Source: an uncultured Clostridia bacterium
GTDB lineage: Bacteria > Bacillota > Clostridia > TANB77 > CAG-508
DNA length: 64,000 bases
Assembly (NCBI GenBank): GCA_944392545.1
Contig: CALXWW010000001.1
Span: 62,001-126,000, forward strand
Direction: 5' to 3'
Below are positions 53,213 to 62,763 of this stretch, piece after piece. Positions within the stretch are counted from its first letter, which is position 1; every line of letters starts with the position of its first letter. The notes under the pieces were generated by a model. It ran no database searches. It saw nothing but the letters and a program-made list of their open reading frames with translations, and had not been told where the DNA came from. A program made the position numbers and the translations under genes.

Positions 53213-55516
53213 TTAAATGATTTCAAGATTAGCAAATTTAGCCATAAGCCTCTTATGCCCTGCTTTGTCAAATGAAATATCTAATTTAAAGTCATCTCCT
53301 TCTTCCTCTATTTTATTAATTACTCCTTCTCCGAATCTCTTATGATATATACGTTGCCCTTCTTTATATTTAGAAATATCTGCTTCTGAATTTACTTTTT
53401 TATTATTTAATGAGTTTAGAAAACTTTCTGCTGTCTTAAATTTGAATCCAGAATCAAATGAATTTGCTGCCACTTTGTCTGTTCCAAAGTTATTGGTACT
53501 ACCTATCTTATATGTTTTTACTTGCTTGCTAGTTCCATATTCCCATTTATATGTGTTATCTTCAAATTCTTCTTTTTTTGAATTATCAAAGCTATCATAT
53601 CCATCTAATAAGTCTGAAGGAATTTCATTTACAAATCTAGATACTTGGTTATAACTTGTTGAACCAAATATTGTTCTTTTTTTAGAACAAGTTAAATATA
53701 GATACTGTTTTGCTCTAGTAATTCCTACATAGAATAAACGTCTTTCTTCTTCTATCTCTTTTGGCTCTCCAATTGATTTATTTCCAGGAAATATTCCTTC
53801 TTCTAATCCAACTAGAAACACAACTGGGAATTCTAGTCCTTTTGCACTATGTAATGTCATAAGGGTTACAGAATCTTCAGAGTCTTCCATTCCATCAATA
53901 TCACTACTTAATGTAATTCCCTCTAAAAAATCTCCTAAAGTATTCTCTGCTTCTTCTTCTTCAAATTCTATAGCAACTGTTAAAAATTCTTCTAAGTTCT
54001 CTATTCTAGATTCTGCCTCAGTAGTATTTTCAAGTTCTAATGCTTTTACATATCCTGTTTTATTTAAAGTTTCTTTTATTAATTCAGATATGCTTAATTC
54101 TTCTATTTTACTTCTTAAGTATTCTATTGTTTGAATAAATTCCTCTGCATTTACTTTTACTCTATTTAGTCCATACTCGTCTGCATGTTTTATAATATCA
54201 AACATAGAGAGTCCTGTTTTTTCTGATATCTCTTGTATATTATCTATACTTGTTTTACCTATACCTCTTTTAGGTTCATTTATTATTCTTTTCAAAGAAA
54301 TATTATCAGAGAAGTTATAGATTAATCTTAAGTATGAAATGATATCTTTAATTTCTTTTCTTTCATAGAACTTAAGTCCCCCAACAATTTTATATGGTAT
54401 ACTTTCTCTTCTTAGTATTTCCTCTATCGCTCTTGACTGTGAATTCATCCTGTATAGAACTGTAAAATCTGAATATTTAAAATATTCTTCCCTCCTTAAA
54501 TGATTTATTTCTTCTGCAACAAATCTTCCTTCGTCATATTCATCATCAGATTTATGTATTACTGGCAATTTTCCTTCTTCATTTTCTGTCCATAATTTTT
54601 TTTCATATTTATTCTCATTATGTTTTATTACACTATTGGCAGCTTTTAATATATTTCCAGTGCATCTATAATTTTGCTCTAATTTTACTATTTTTGTTCC
54701 AGGAAAATCTTTTTCAAAATTTAAAATATTTGTAATATCTGCACCTCTAAAGCTATATATTCCTTGATCATTATCTCCCACAACTGTTATATTTCCATAT
54801 TTAGAAGCTAAAATTGTAACTAAAGTAAACTGTGCCTTATTTGTGTCTTGATATTCATCTACTAAAACATAATGGAATTTGTTTGTATAATATTCTAAAG
54901 CGTCTTCATTTTCTGTAAGTATTTTTATTGTATAGTTAATAATGTCATCAAAATCTATTGCATTATTTTCTTTTAGTCTTTGTTGGTAAAGTTCATATAT
55001 TCTACCAATTACTTCTTTTCTATAGTCCCCTGCATATTTAGTTTGATATGCTTTTGGCTCTAGCATTTCATTTTTAGCATTACTAATTTCAGCTAAAACA
55101 CTTCTATCTGTAAACATTTTATCATCTACTTTTAATGCTTTCATACACTCTTTAATAAGTGTCCTTTGGTCGGAAGTATCAAAAATCAAAAAAGAATGAT
55201 CAAACCCTAATCTATCTATATATTTTCTTAAAATGCGCACACAAATAGAGTGAAAAGTTCCTATCCACATATCCTTTGCTACTTCTCCTACAAGCTTTTC
55301 TACTCTTTCTTTCATTTCATTTGCTGCTTTATTAGTAAAAGTAATTGCTAATATATTCCATGGTTTAATATATTTTTCACTCATTAAATATGCTATCTTA
55401 TGAGTTAATACCTTTGTTTTTCCGCTTCCTGCACCAGCTATTACTAGACATGGCCCTTCTGTTTCTAAAACTGCTTCTTTTTGTTTATTATTTAAACCTT
55501 CTATTAAATCTTGCAT
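53213..55516 (-). CDS. pcrA: ATP-dependent DNA helicase PcrA (UvrD/Rep family)
   Basis: 767-residue superfamily 1A helicase. Walker A GAGSGKTKVL (about residue 29), motif II VDEYQDTNKAQ, motif III GDNDQGIYSFRGA, motif V SVTLMTLHSAKGLEFPVVFL and motif VI VGITRAKQYLYL. The C-terminal tail ends with the PcrA Tudor-like RNA polymerase-binding region (YHKRFGEGVINKIEEEGDDF). Functions in nucleotide-excision repair, replication restart and R-loop removal. Upstream gap 55517-55649 is AT-rich without a gene. Confidence 0.97.
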   Translation of the reverse strand: MQDLIEGLNNKQKEAVLETEGPCLVIAGAGSGKTKVLTHKIAYLMSEKYIKPWNILAITFTNKAANEMKERVEKLVGEVAKDMWIGTFHSICVRILRKYIDRLGFDHSFLIFDTSDQRTLIKECMKALKVDDKMFTDRSVLAEISNAKNEMLEPKAYQTKYAGDYRKEVIGRIYELYQQRLKENNAIDFDDIINYTIKILTENEDALEYYTNKFHYVLVDEYQDTNKAQFTLVTILASKYGNITVVGDNDQGIYSFRGADITNILNFEKDFPGTKIVKLEQNYRCTGNILKAANSVIKHNENKYEKKLWTENEEGKLPVIHKSDDEYDEGRFVAEEINHLRREEYFKYSDFTVLYRMNSQSRAIEEILRRESIPYKIVGGLKFYERKEIKDIISYLRLIYNFSDNISLKRIINEPKRGIGKTSIDNIQEISEKTGLSMFDIIKHADEYGLNRVKVNAEEFIQTIEYLRSKIEELSISELIKETLNKTGYVKALELENTTEAESRIENLEEFLTVAIEFEEEEAENTLGDFLEGITLSSDIDGMEDSEDSVTLMTLHSAKGLEFPVVFLVGLEEGIFPGNKSIGEPKEIEEERRLFYVGITRAKQYLYLTCSKKRTIFGSTSYNQVSRFVNEIPSDLLDGYDSFDNSKKEEFEDNTYKWEYGTSKQVKTYKIGSTNNFGTDKVAANSFDSGFKFKTAESFLNSLNNKKVNSEADISKYKEGQRIYHKRFGEGVINKIEEEGDDFKLDISFDKAGHKRLMAKFANLEII

Positions 55517-55649
55517 TTTATATAATTCCTTTCCTTAACTTATGTAAATTGCTATTTTTTCTTAACTTTGCCTATACACTCTAAACATTTATTTGCTATT
55601 TAATTCTACCTTATCTTCATATCTTTTTCAAGCAGACATTGCAATTTCT

Positions 55650-57209
55650 TTAATCTTTATATAATATATCAATATTTTCATTATATTCTTCTACTTTAAA
55701 CCCTTTATTTACTAAAATCTCTTTAGAAGTTTCATCTCTATCAATCACATAAATTGTATCATCATTTATTTCGTTATTATAAAAAACATATCTTCCATAG
55801 GACCATATAGCGCCTCTATCTATAACTGCTGTTTCTTTGAATTCTTGTGGACAAGTTTTACTTCCAATTAATGTGTATATATATGGTTGTATAGCTCTAA
55901 CTCTAAAATTCACTTTTTTTTCATCAAATCTTTCATTTTCTTCTATATATTCCGTTACCCCCACAACTTCACTATTAAATGATAAATTTATGTTTTCTTT
56001 TCCATAAACGAAAAAATAATATGATAAAAATGCTATATAAAATACAATATATATTACAATTATAAATTTAAAAATTTCTTTTCTATTTCCTGATACATAT
56101 ATTATTCCAAGTGCTGCATAGTATATAAGTGAAATATATATAGCATTCATTCTACTTATACCAGGTTCTATCAAAATATTACACATTACTACCGCTAAGA
56201 AATTTACTGTCATTATTATATCTAATGATAATTGTTTCTCCTTTATGTTTTCTTTTATCTTTTTTATAGAATCTATAAATCCTATTACAACAAAAGGTAT
56301 ACTTATATAATATAGCGTTCCAAATATAGGAAATGCATTATAATCATCTATATCAAATGTGAACATCGATTTAATCAAATACAAAATGTTATGAAGAATA
56401 TTAGTAAAGTTTATTTCTGTAGCTCTAAATGTCCACATTTTTAGAATTGATACAAAAGGTAATTTTATTTCTTCTATTATTCCATAATTTACTAGTACAG
56501 ATAAAATAAGTGGAACAGCAAATAGTCCTAGTGAAATTCCAAATATTATTATGTCTGAAATTTTTATTTTCTTTATATATAGCATATATGTGAATAAAAT
56601 TAATAATATAATTGGTATTATTATATAGCTTAATGCATATGTATATAATGTTATTCCAAAAAATAATCCTGCTAGAAAATATAGTATTTTAGATTTCTTA
56701 TTAACTGCTATAGTTAGTATATATATTGAAATTAATAACATTGAAGATAGTAAATTGCAATCTAATGCCCATCTTGACTGCATAAAATGCCATGGGCAAA
56801 TAACAATTAGAAATTCTACTAATATTGCAAGTTTCTTATCCTTAAATTCTTTTGTTAGTAAAAATCCAAATATCATAAATAATATTGAAAATATAAATGC
56901 TGGAACTCTAACTACTGTAAGACTAAATCCAAACACCTTAATAAGTATTGCAGCTAAATATGTATATAGCGCACTTTGACCTCCTCCATAATTAATCATA
57001 TATACGGGATAAATATTTCCAAATCTATCAGTGCCATAATTTGCTATTGCATAAGCATCATACATTGTTCCGGCTTCATCCACGTTGATTCCTATAGGAA
57101 TTTGTCCAAGTCCTACTACTCTTGTTATAATTCCAAACAACATAACTGTAACTAGTATAATAATATATTTATCTACCTTCTCTTTTATACCTATTTGTTC
57201 TTTTTCCAT
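55650..57209 (-). CDS. GT-C family membrane glycosyltransferase
   Basis: 519 residues with about eleven transmembrane helices. The first external loop has the GT-C acidic motif GINVDEAGTMYDAYAIANYG. A large extracellular C-terminal domain follows. It resembles PMT/ArnT-type (GT39/GT83) enzymes that use polyprenyl-phosphate sugars to glycosylate proteins or surface polymers. It is followed upstream-to-downstream by a transglutaminase-like gene and a leucine-rich protein gene on the same strand. The acceptor is unknown. Confidence 0.8.
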   Translation of the reverse strand: MEKEQIGIKEKVDKYIIILVTVMLFGIITRVVGLGQIPIGINVDEAGTMYDAYAIANYGTDRFGNIYPVYMINYGGGQSALYTYLAAILIKVFGFSLTVVRVPAFIFSILFMIFGFLLTKEFKDKKLAILVEFLIVICPWHFMQSRWALDCNLLSSMLLISIYILTIAVNKKSKILYFLAGLFFGITLYTYALSYIIIPIILLILFTYMLYIKKIKISDIIIFGISLGLFAVPLILSVLVNYGIIEEIKLPFVSILKMWTFRATEINFTNILHNILYLIKSMFTFDIDDYNAFPIFGTLYYISIPFVVIGFIDSIKKIKENIKEKQLSLDIIMTVNFLAVVMCNILIEPGISRMNAIYISLIYYAALGIIYVSGNRKEIFKFIIVIYIVFYIAFLSYYFFVYGKENINLSFNSEVVGVTEYIEENERFDEKKVNFRVRAIQPYIYTLIGSKTCPQEFKETAVIDRGAIWSYGRYVFYNNEINDDTIYVIDRDETSKEILVNKGFKVEEYNENIDILYKD

Positions 57210-57235
57210 AGTTATTCCTCTTTTTTACTATATTT

Positions 57236-58315
57236 TTATTTAGAAACTTCTTTATCATTTGCATGTATGTTTTCTATTCCACTATCTCTTTGATCACCTT
57301 TACAACTTATGGATTTAATATCCATTTTTATAGTCTCTTTAAAATTACATTTATTAGCTACAGGTACTCCTTCCTCTAGTCTTTTGCTATACTGGCTATC
57401 CCTATATACTCTTCCAAATATAATAGTTCTACTTCTAGTCATTGAAGAAGGCTTTTTAAACTCTGGAAACAATTCTACTGATACATTACATCTAGGAAGT
57501 TCTATATTGTACGGTATATGGTATGGTTTGTCCTTCTCAGAACATTTTAAAAAGTCCTTATCACTTTTCAAACAATATCTAGGTCTTACCCCTCTTCTTA
57601 TACTTGTATAATCCCAAGTTAAATCGGTGTTAAACCATTCCCCATCTAATTTCACAATATTGTATGTATGAGTAGTATCATCTTCTCCTTCAATGCTCTT
57701 GCAAATTATCGATTCAATTCCTACTAAACTCAAAGTTTGTTTTAGTACCTCACAGTATCCTTGACAAACGCATGTATTTAATAGCACAGCATTTTCAAGA
57801 TTTCTACATGCTTCTTCATTTAGTTTAGCATATTCACTCCCATCTTTTATAGCATCATGATCATAATCAATCATATTTGCAAGTCTTCTATAAATGGATT
57901 TAAATTTTTCTTTATCACTTTTTCCGTATAAATCTTCCACTATTTTTTCTAGTTTATGCCTAATTATTGAATATTTTAAAATATTCATTTTCCTTGCACA
58001 ATTATTTTCTCTTGCACCAACTAAAATTTCTTTTATGCCGTGTCTTGTAAGGATAGCCACCGGTGCTTCTGCTATTGTATCACAATAATAGTAGATGTTT
58101 AAATCACCAGAATTAGTACTTATTTCTAGTTCTTCTAATCTTTCAATATCTGATTGGTTTATTCCTATATTTAGCCATTTATGCCCTCTACTCATATCTA
58201 TTACTTCTTTTAATAAAGTTGTAGGTACTTTTTCTAACAATAGTACATACTTACCATTTTCTATTTTAATTACTTTAATTCTATGTATTAAATCTTCTTT
58301 GCTATTGCTATTCAT
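57236..58315 (-). CDS. Transglutaminase-like protein
   Basis: 359 residues. The C-terminal domain has a transglutaminase-like triad: Cys in CVCQGYCEVLK (about residue 183), His in DTTHTYNIV (about 215) and Asp in DLTWD (about 232). The N-terminal 150 residues contain a repeat-like segment (LEELEISTNSGDLNIYYYCD) similar to the next protein's leucine-rich part. No signal peptide or membrane helix is visible, so it looks cytoplasmic. Likely a cysteine protease or cross-linker of the transglutaminase/CEP1 fold. It lies 26 bp before the glycosyltransferase gene in operon order. Confidence 0.8.
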   Translation of the reverse strand: MNSNSKEDLIHRIKVIKIENGKYVLLLEKVPTTLLKEVIDMSRGHKWLNIGINQSDIERLEELEISTNSGDLNIYYYCDTIAEAPVAILTRHGIKEILVGARENNCARKMNILKYSIIRHKLEKIVEDLYGKSDKEKFKSIYRRLANMIDYDHDAIKDGSEYAKLNEEACRNLENAVLLNTCVCQGYCEVLKQTLSLVGIESIICKSIEGEDDTTHTYNIVKLDGEWFNTDLTWDYTSIRRGVRPRYCLKSDKDFLKCSEKDKPYHIPYNIELPRCNVSVELFPEFKKPSSMTRSRTIIFGRVYRDSQYSKRLEEGVPVANKCNFKETIKMDIKSISCKGDQRDSGIENIHANDKEVSK

Positions 58316-58359
58316 GGCTTTTATCCTACCTTTTAAAAGTTTATATTATTATTTTATGT

Positions 58360-58959
58360 TTATGAACTAAATGATTTATTCTCTTGTTTTATACATTTGT
58401 TTTTGGCTAAAGATCGAAGTTTCTTTTTTGCCAACAAATTCACATTACAGTTATTAAAATATATATTTTTTATTAAACTATTGTTTAAATCTATTGCCAT
58501 TTTTCTTGTTATATTCATTTCATTTAATGTAATCTGGTTTAATTTATTAATTTTATCTAAATTAATAAGCATTATCTTATTACAATTATCTAGATATATT
58601 TCATTAATATTAGATTGTCTGAAAACTTCTCCAATTGCTATATTTTCACAAAACGAAAGCTTAAGCTTTCGTAAATCTAATTTGCATTTATCATTGAAGT
58701 GACAATTAATTAGTTCTAATGTTTCTAATTTACTTAAGTTCTCTAATATCTCTATTTCTTTTTGACATAATCTATAATTTTTTAGTATACATTTTTTTAA
58801 ATTGCTGAAGAGTGATAAATCATCTATTAAAAAATCCTCAAAATAATCTAGTTTAATAATTTCTATTTGTTTTAAGTCTTCTTTAGTTATTTCTTCAATT
58901 CTTTTACTCAATATTCCTTGTAAATTTGTTTTTAGCTCTAAACTTTTTATCTCTACCAT
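58360..58959 (-). CDS. Leucine-rich-repeat-like protein
   Basis: 199 residues without signal peptide. Irregular leucine-rich units are visible: LENLSKLETLELINCHF, INEIYLDNCNKIMLINLDKI and LNQITLNEMNI, with Leu-x-Leu and Asn at repeat spacing of about 22. A solenoid binding protein is likely. It is the first gene of the three-gene unit (leucine-rich protein, transglutaminase-like, glycosyltransferase). The rest is unrecognised; AGGAAAAAAGT precedes the ATG. Confidence 0.65.
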   Translation of the reverse strand: MVEIKSLELKTNLQGILSKRIEEITKEDLKQIEIIKLDYFEDFLIDDLSLFSNLKKCILKNYRLCQKEIEILENLSKLETLELINCHFNDKCKLDLRKLKLSFCENIAIGEVFRQSNINEIYLDNCNKIMLINLDKINKLNQITLNEMNITRKMAIDLNNSLIKNIYFNNCNVNLLAKKKLRSLAKNKCIKQENKSFSS

Positions 58960-59036
58960 ACTTTTTTCCTATTCTTTTTTTACTTTTATATCCAAAATAA
59001 TACTATAATACTAGCATAAAATCAATAATATTTTAG

Positions 59037-59339
59037 TTATATATTCATGGCAAAAACTCCTATAATAAATCCTAATATATTCCCTATAGCGCACAGTCTC
59101 CCATTATATAACTTATTTGCCTCTAATGTAAGCTCTCCTGACACTATATAAATCATTGCACCTGCTGAGAAAGCCAAACATACTGCAATCACTTCTATAG
59201 AGATTTTACCTACTATTCCTCCAATTAAAGCCCCAATTCCCGTTGTTACTCCAGATAATATTACATAGTATATGACTTTTGAAATTTTCATACCGCTATA
59301 TTTCATCGGTACTGCCATAGCTATACCTTCTGGTAGATT
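59037..59339 (-). pseudogene. 3' fragment of a ZIP-family metal transporter gene
   Basis: About 100 codons remain. They begin at NLPEGIAMAVPMKYSGMK, the conserved metal-binding core of ZIP transporters, and continue through FSAGAMIYIVSGEL...EANKLYNGR to the natural stop. Upstream of the Asn codon the frame meets TAG at 59342-59340, and the sequence changes to the RhuM-recombinase element. The 5' half of the gene is missing here. An internal ATG at 59318 could start a 93-residue stub, but it would lack the N-terminal helices, so it is treated as non-functional. Confidence 0.8.
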
Positions 59340-59358
59340 CTAAAGTAGACAGTTAGTT

Positions 59359-60381
59359 TTAGTTCTTTTTTCTCATATTATTTTTACATTCTTCTATTAT
59401 TCTATCAAAATCAGAAATATATTTTTTATCTTGTTCTTCTCTAAACTTCTCGTACTCATTTTCTGCAAATTCTTTTGCCAACTCTGCTGAAATAGTTCCT
59501 TTACCTTTTAGTACATCATACCTATTAGTTTTTAACATAGTGTTTAATTCTTCAACCCAATCTTTCATTTTCATTGGTATTTGTCTTTTTGCCCTATTCT
59601 CTGCAATGTCTAAATACATATTTACTATGTCTTGTAAAAACTCTAATTCTTTTGATGTTAAATAGTTTTTTGCAATAGAAACATCACTTTTTAAAATTTT
59701 TCCATCAGGAGATTGTTTCCAAGAAGTTAAGCCCATATGTTCTTTTTTACTGCTTGCTCTATGATATATAATTTCAGCGGCAGTCTCATTTGTAATAGCA
59801 TAATGAAATTTATTTTGAATAGTTGCATAAAAATCCTTTGCAATTTCAGAATTTTTATTATAATCAATACTGCATTCAGCAAAAATATCTGTTACTTTTT
59901 GATAAAATCTTCTTTCACTTGTTCTAATCTCCTTTATGATTTCTAATAATTCATCAAAATAATCTTTTCCATATTTTGCTGGATTTTTTAATTTTTCCTT
60001 ATTTATGCTATATCCTTTTATAATATATGATTTTAATATTTCTGTAGCCCATTGCCTAAACTTTGTTGCTTTTTTTGAGTTTGCTCTATATCCCACAGCA
60101 ATAATCATATCTAAATTATAATAATCTATATTTCTAGTAACTCTCCTTCCTCCTTCATTTTGAACTGTTGCAAATTTTGCAACAGTTGAATTTCTTTCAA
60201 GTTCTCCTTCCAAATATATATTGTTTATATGCCTAGAAATATCTGATTTATCCTTATCGAATAATTCTGCAATTTTATTTAGTGGAAGCCAAATTGTTTC
60301 ATTGTATAAAAAAGCTTCTACCTCTATTTTACTATTTTCATCTTCGTAAATAATTAAATCTCCTTTAGTTAATTCTTGCAT
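59359..60381 (-). CDS. RhuM family protein
   Basis: 340 residues. The N-terminal Bro/KilA-like domain (YNETIWLPLNKIAELFDKDK; ISRHINNIYLEGEL) and the second part VGYRANSKKATKFRQWATEI define the virulence-RhuM family, common on mobile elements and in defence-related islands. The biochemical function is unknown; a DNA-binding role is inferred from KilA-N-like homology. It lies between the recombinase gene and the element end, so it is probably cargo. AGGAGG precedes the ATG. Confidence 0.85.
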   Translation of the reverse strand: MQELTKGDLIIYEDENSKIEVEAFLYNETIWLPLNKIAELFDKDKSDISRHINNIYLEGELERNSTVAKFATVQNEGGRRVTRNIDYYNLDMIIAVGYRANSKKATKFRQWATEILKSYIIKGYSINKEKLKNPAKYGKDYFDELLEIIKEIRTSERRFYQKVTDIFAECSIDYNKNSEIAKDFYATIQNKFHYAITNETAAEIIYHRASSKKEHMGLTSWKQSPDGKILKSDVSIAKNYLTSKELEFLQDIVNMYLDIAENRAKRQIPMKMKDWVEELNTMLKTNRYDVLKGKGTISAELAKEFAENEYEKFREEQDKKYISDFDRIIEECKNNMRKKN

Positions 60382-60500
60382 TAGTGACCTCCTTTTATCG
60401 TGAACTTTTGTTTGTATTTTATAGTTTTTTTATCTATTTGTCAATGGTTCTGTCCAAATTCTTTCAGAATTATATAAAAATATTATCTATTCAGTTTAGA

Positions 60501-62051
60501 TTATTTATAAATACCATTCAGTTTTTTGAAATTAAAATATAGGTCTACTTGTTTGTCTTGATGTATCTCTATTCTGTTAATCAACACTTTCATTATCTCT
60601 GGAGTTGGTTTTTCAAGTTTCAAAAATTCTTTCACAAGCTTTTCTATATCGTCATCTTTGTCGTCTGTACATTCCTCGGCTTCTTTTTTTAAGTCTATAT
60701 ACTCTGTTTCTTTAGTCTTTTCAACCTTTTTTAATTTTTCAAAAAGTCTTTCATACATTTCTTCACTAAGTTTGTTATTTAGCTTATCAATATACATTTT
60801 ATCAATATTATTATTTATGATTTCAATTTCTTTTTCTATTTTGTTAAGCATTTTTTTATAATCATATTTTGTTTTACTTTGTTTAATGTTTAACATAATT
60901 TTTTTATTGTCAATTTCAACAAATAATTTCCTTATATAATCAATTATCTGTTTTTCTAATCGCTCATAACTAAAGCCATGAGATGTACATAAATTCAATT
61001 TAGAATTTCTACGGTAATTATTGCATATCATGTCTAATCTTCCATCTTTTCTTGTTCTAACTCCGATTTTGTGCTTACATTCATAGCATATTAGCAATCC
61101 ATCTAATAAAAAATGATTCTTTTTTTCGTTTCTATCATACTTCTGTACTATACCCATTTTTTGCACTCTGTCAAAAACATTTTTATCAATAATTAGTTCG
61201 TGGGTATTTTCTACTATTTGCCATTGTTCTTTTGGATTTGCTCGAAGTTTTCTATTTTTATAGCTTATCCTACTCCTTTTATTTTGAATTGTAACACCAA
61301 TATATGCTTTGTTTTGCAATATGAGTTTGACAGTTTTATTTTCCCAAAAAGTTGCTCTATTATACCTAATTTGGTTAGCTGTTGGAATATTATTGTTATT
61401 TAGATAATCTCTTATTACACCTACGTTATTCCCAGCCAACGCCATATTAAAAATAGTTCTGACAATTTTTGCTTCTTCACCACAAATAATTAAATGATTC
61501 TTATCTTTTGGATCTTTCATATATCCCAAAGGTGTTTTACCTCCTACCCATTTTCCTTGTTTTTGCATAGTGTGTAATGCTGTTTTTATTTTTTTAGATA
61601 AATCTTTTGAATACATATCATTTAATATTGATTTAAAAGGTGCAATATCATTATTTCCATTGTTTGTAGCAAAAGTATCTATGTTATCCGTTACAGAAAC
61701 ATATCTAACATTATTTTCTGGAAACCACTTTTCTATATATTCTCCTGTTTCTATGTAATCACGACCTAGACGAGATAAATCCTTTGTTACAACCATATTT
61801 ACCTTGCCTAATTCTATGTCTTTAATCATTCGCTTAAAATCTGGTCTATTAAAGTTTGTTCCTGTGTATCCAGGGTCTATGTAAATATCTACGAGTTCAT
61901 ACTCCCAACCTAGTTTTTCTACATATTCAGTTAATAATGCTTTTTGATTTGTTATACTTTCGCTTTCATCATATCCTTTATCTATATCTTCTTTTGATAA
62001 TCTAATATATATTGCGACCTTGTATATTGTTCTCTTTATTTTTTCAAGCAT
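60501..62051 (-). CDS. Large serine recombinase (integrase)
   Basis: 516 residues. The resolvase domain begins KVAIYIRLSKEDIDKGYDES with the catalytic Ser in RLS and the DLSRLGRDYIETGEY motif; a recombinase domain follows. A zinc ribbon (CYECKHKIG...CNNYRR...CTSHG) comes next, then a long coiled coil (about 400-470). This is the architecture of integrases that move Tn4451/Tn5397-type elements and phages. The start was set at ATG 62051 behind AAAGGAG, not the longer frame. It lies about 1.1 kb from the left junction. Confidence 0.93.
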   Translation of the reverse strand: MLEKIKRTIYKVAIYIRLSKEDIDKGYDESESITNQKALLTEYVEKLGWEYELVDIYIDPGYTGTNFNRPDFKRMIKDIELGKVNMVVTKDLSRLGRDYIETGEYIEKWFPENNVRYVSVTDNIDTFATNNGNNDIAPFKSILNDMYSKDLSKKIKTALHTMQKQGKWVGGKTPLGYMKDPKDKNHLIICGEEAKIVRTIFNMALAGNNVGVIRDYLNNNNIPTANQIRYNRATFWENKTVKLILQNKAYIGVTIQNKRSRISYKNRKLRANPKEQWQIVENTHELIIDKNVFDRVQKMGIVQKYDRNEKKNHFLLDGLLICYECKHKIGVRTRKDGRLDMICNNYRRNSKLNLCTSHGFSYERLEKQIIDYIRKLFVEIDNKKIMLNIKQSKTKYDYKKMLNKIEKEIEIINNNIDKMYIDKLNNKLSEEMYERLFEKLKKVEKTKETEYIDLKKEAEECTDDKDDDIEKLVKEFLKLEKPTPEIMKVLINRIEIHQDKQVDLYFNFKKLNGIYK

Positions 62052-62082
62052 CTTTTCTCCTTTCCATGCCTGATAAAAATAA

Positions 62083-62128
62083 TTTGAATTCATAATAAAA
62101 TTATGAACTATTTTATTACGAATTCAAA
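62083..62128 (-). repeat. 19-bp inverted repeat upstream of the recombinase gene
   Basis: TTTGAATTCRTAATAAAAT and its complement, 8 nt apart, with only one G/A position differing (a G-U pair in RNA). On the minus strand it is followed by TTATTTTTATC, so it can act as a terminator or attenuator before the recombinase ribosome-binding site. It could also be a protein-binding site. Confidence 0.65.
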
Positions 62129-62146
62129 TACTCAACACACAATACT

Positions 62147-62242
62147 TTAATTAATTTTCCTTAATAATAAGTTTGATATAATCTTTTCTAATTCTTCTCC
62201 TTGTTCATCAAAATAAATTTTTATTAAAAATTCCTCTTGCAT
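62147..62242 (-). CDS. 31-residue helper ORF upstream of the recombinase
   Basis: Reads MQEEFLIKIYFDEQGEELEK to a TAA at 62147, preceded by AAGGTGATAAT at proper spacing. Similar tiny acidic proteins occur just upstream of large serine recombinase genes in Tn4451-like and related conjugative elements. No function is known. Confidence 0.6.
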   Translation of the reverse strand: MQEEFLIKIYFDEQGEELEKIISNLLLRKIN

Positions 62243-62306
62243 ATTATCACCTTACTTCTATCAAAATAAATAATCTTACTCAATTTATATGTAAGTAAAA
62301 AAATGA

Positions 62307-62519
62307 TTATGATAAATTATTTGTTTCTCTTGCTTCTGCTCTCTTTTCCGCCTCTGTTTTTGCCTCAGCAATATTTAATACAATATTTCTAGGATACATT
62401 TTAAATGCTTGTCTCATTTCCATACCAAAATTTTGCAAATTAATTTTTTCATTTTATCTTTAATGTAACATATATTCCAAGGCTACTTGACCATATGCAA
62501 CAACTTCTTTTTTATTCAT
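62307..62519 (-). pseudogene. Small element gene with two in-frame stops
   Basis: Begins MNKKEVVAYGQVALEYMLH, then TAA AGA TAA in the same frame, then continues as a well-formed protein (NEKINLQNFGMEMRQAFKMY and PRNIVLNIAEAK) to its own stop. Both halves look like one short conserved mobile-element protein, so two point changes appear to have broken it. The ATG overlaps the end of the gene at 62512-62757. Confidence 0.65.
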
Positions 62520-62757
62520 AGCTTACACCTCCAATAAAGGTTTCAAATAGTGTAATGATATTATTCCATTTTTCTTCAGAATTTTCCGTTATACATATTT
62601 TACATTTTTCTATATACGAATAGTCTTTTTTTCTTCTAATGATTATTTCTAATTTTTGATATTTATTTGCTTCATAACGTATTTCTGCATATATCTTACT
62701 GCTCTTATTGTTTAATTTGTCTGCTAGTTTAAACACTTTTAACAATTTTTCTTCCAT
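62512..62757 (-). CDS. Hypothetical element protein (81 residues)
   Basis: 81 residues, Lys-rich, with a helical N-terminus (EEKLLKVFKLADKLNNKSSK) and a beta-rich middle (YQKLEIIIRRKKDYSYI). AGAGAGGTAAT precedes the ATG. It overlaps the next small gene by 8 bp, so they are coupled. I do not recognise the family; the position next to a serine recombinase suggests a role in transfer or regulation. Confidence 0.6.
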   Translation of the reverse strand: MEEKLLKVFKLADKLNNKSSKIYAEIRYEANKYQKLEIIIRRKKDYSYIEKCKICITENSEEKWNNIITLFETFIGGVSYE

Positions 62758-62763
62758 AAAATA

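Noticed and set aside
59037-59318. Standalone small membrane protein starting at the internal ATG
   Set aside because: The sequence upstream of that ATG still encodes the conserved NLPEGIA of ZIP transporters, so it is a truncated larger gene.
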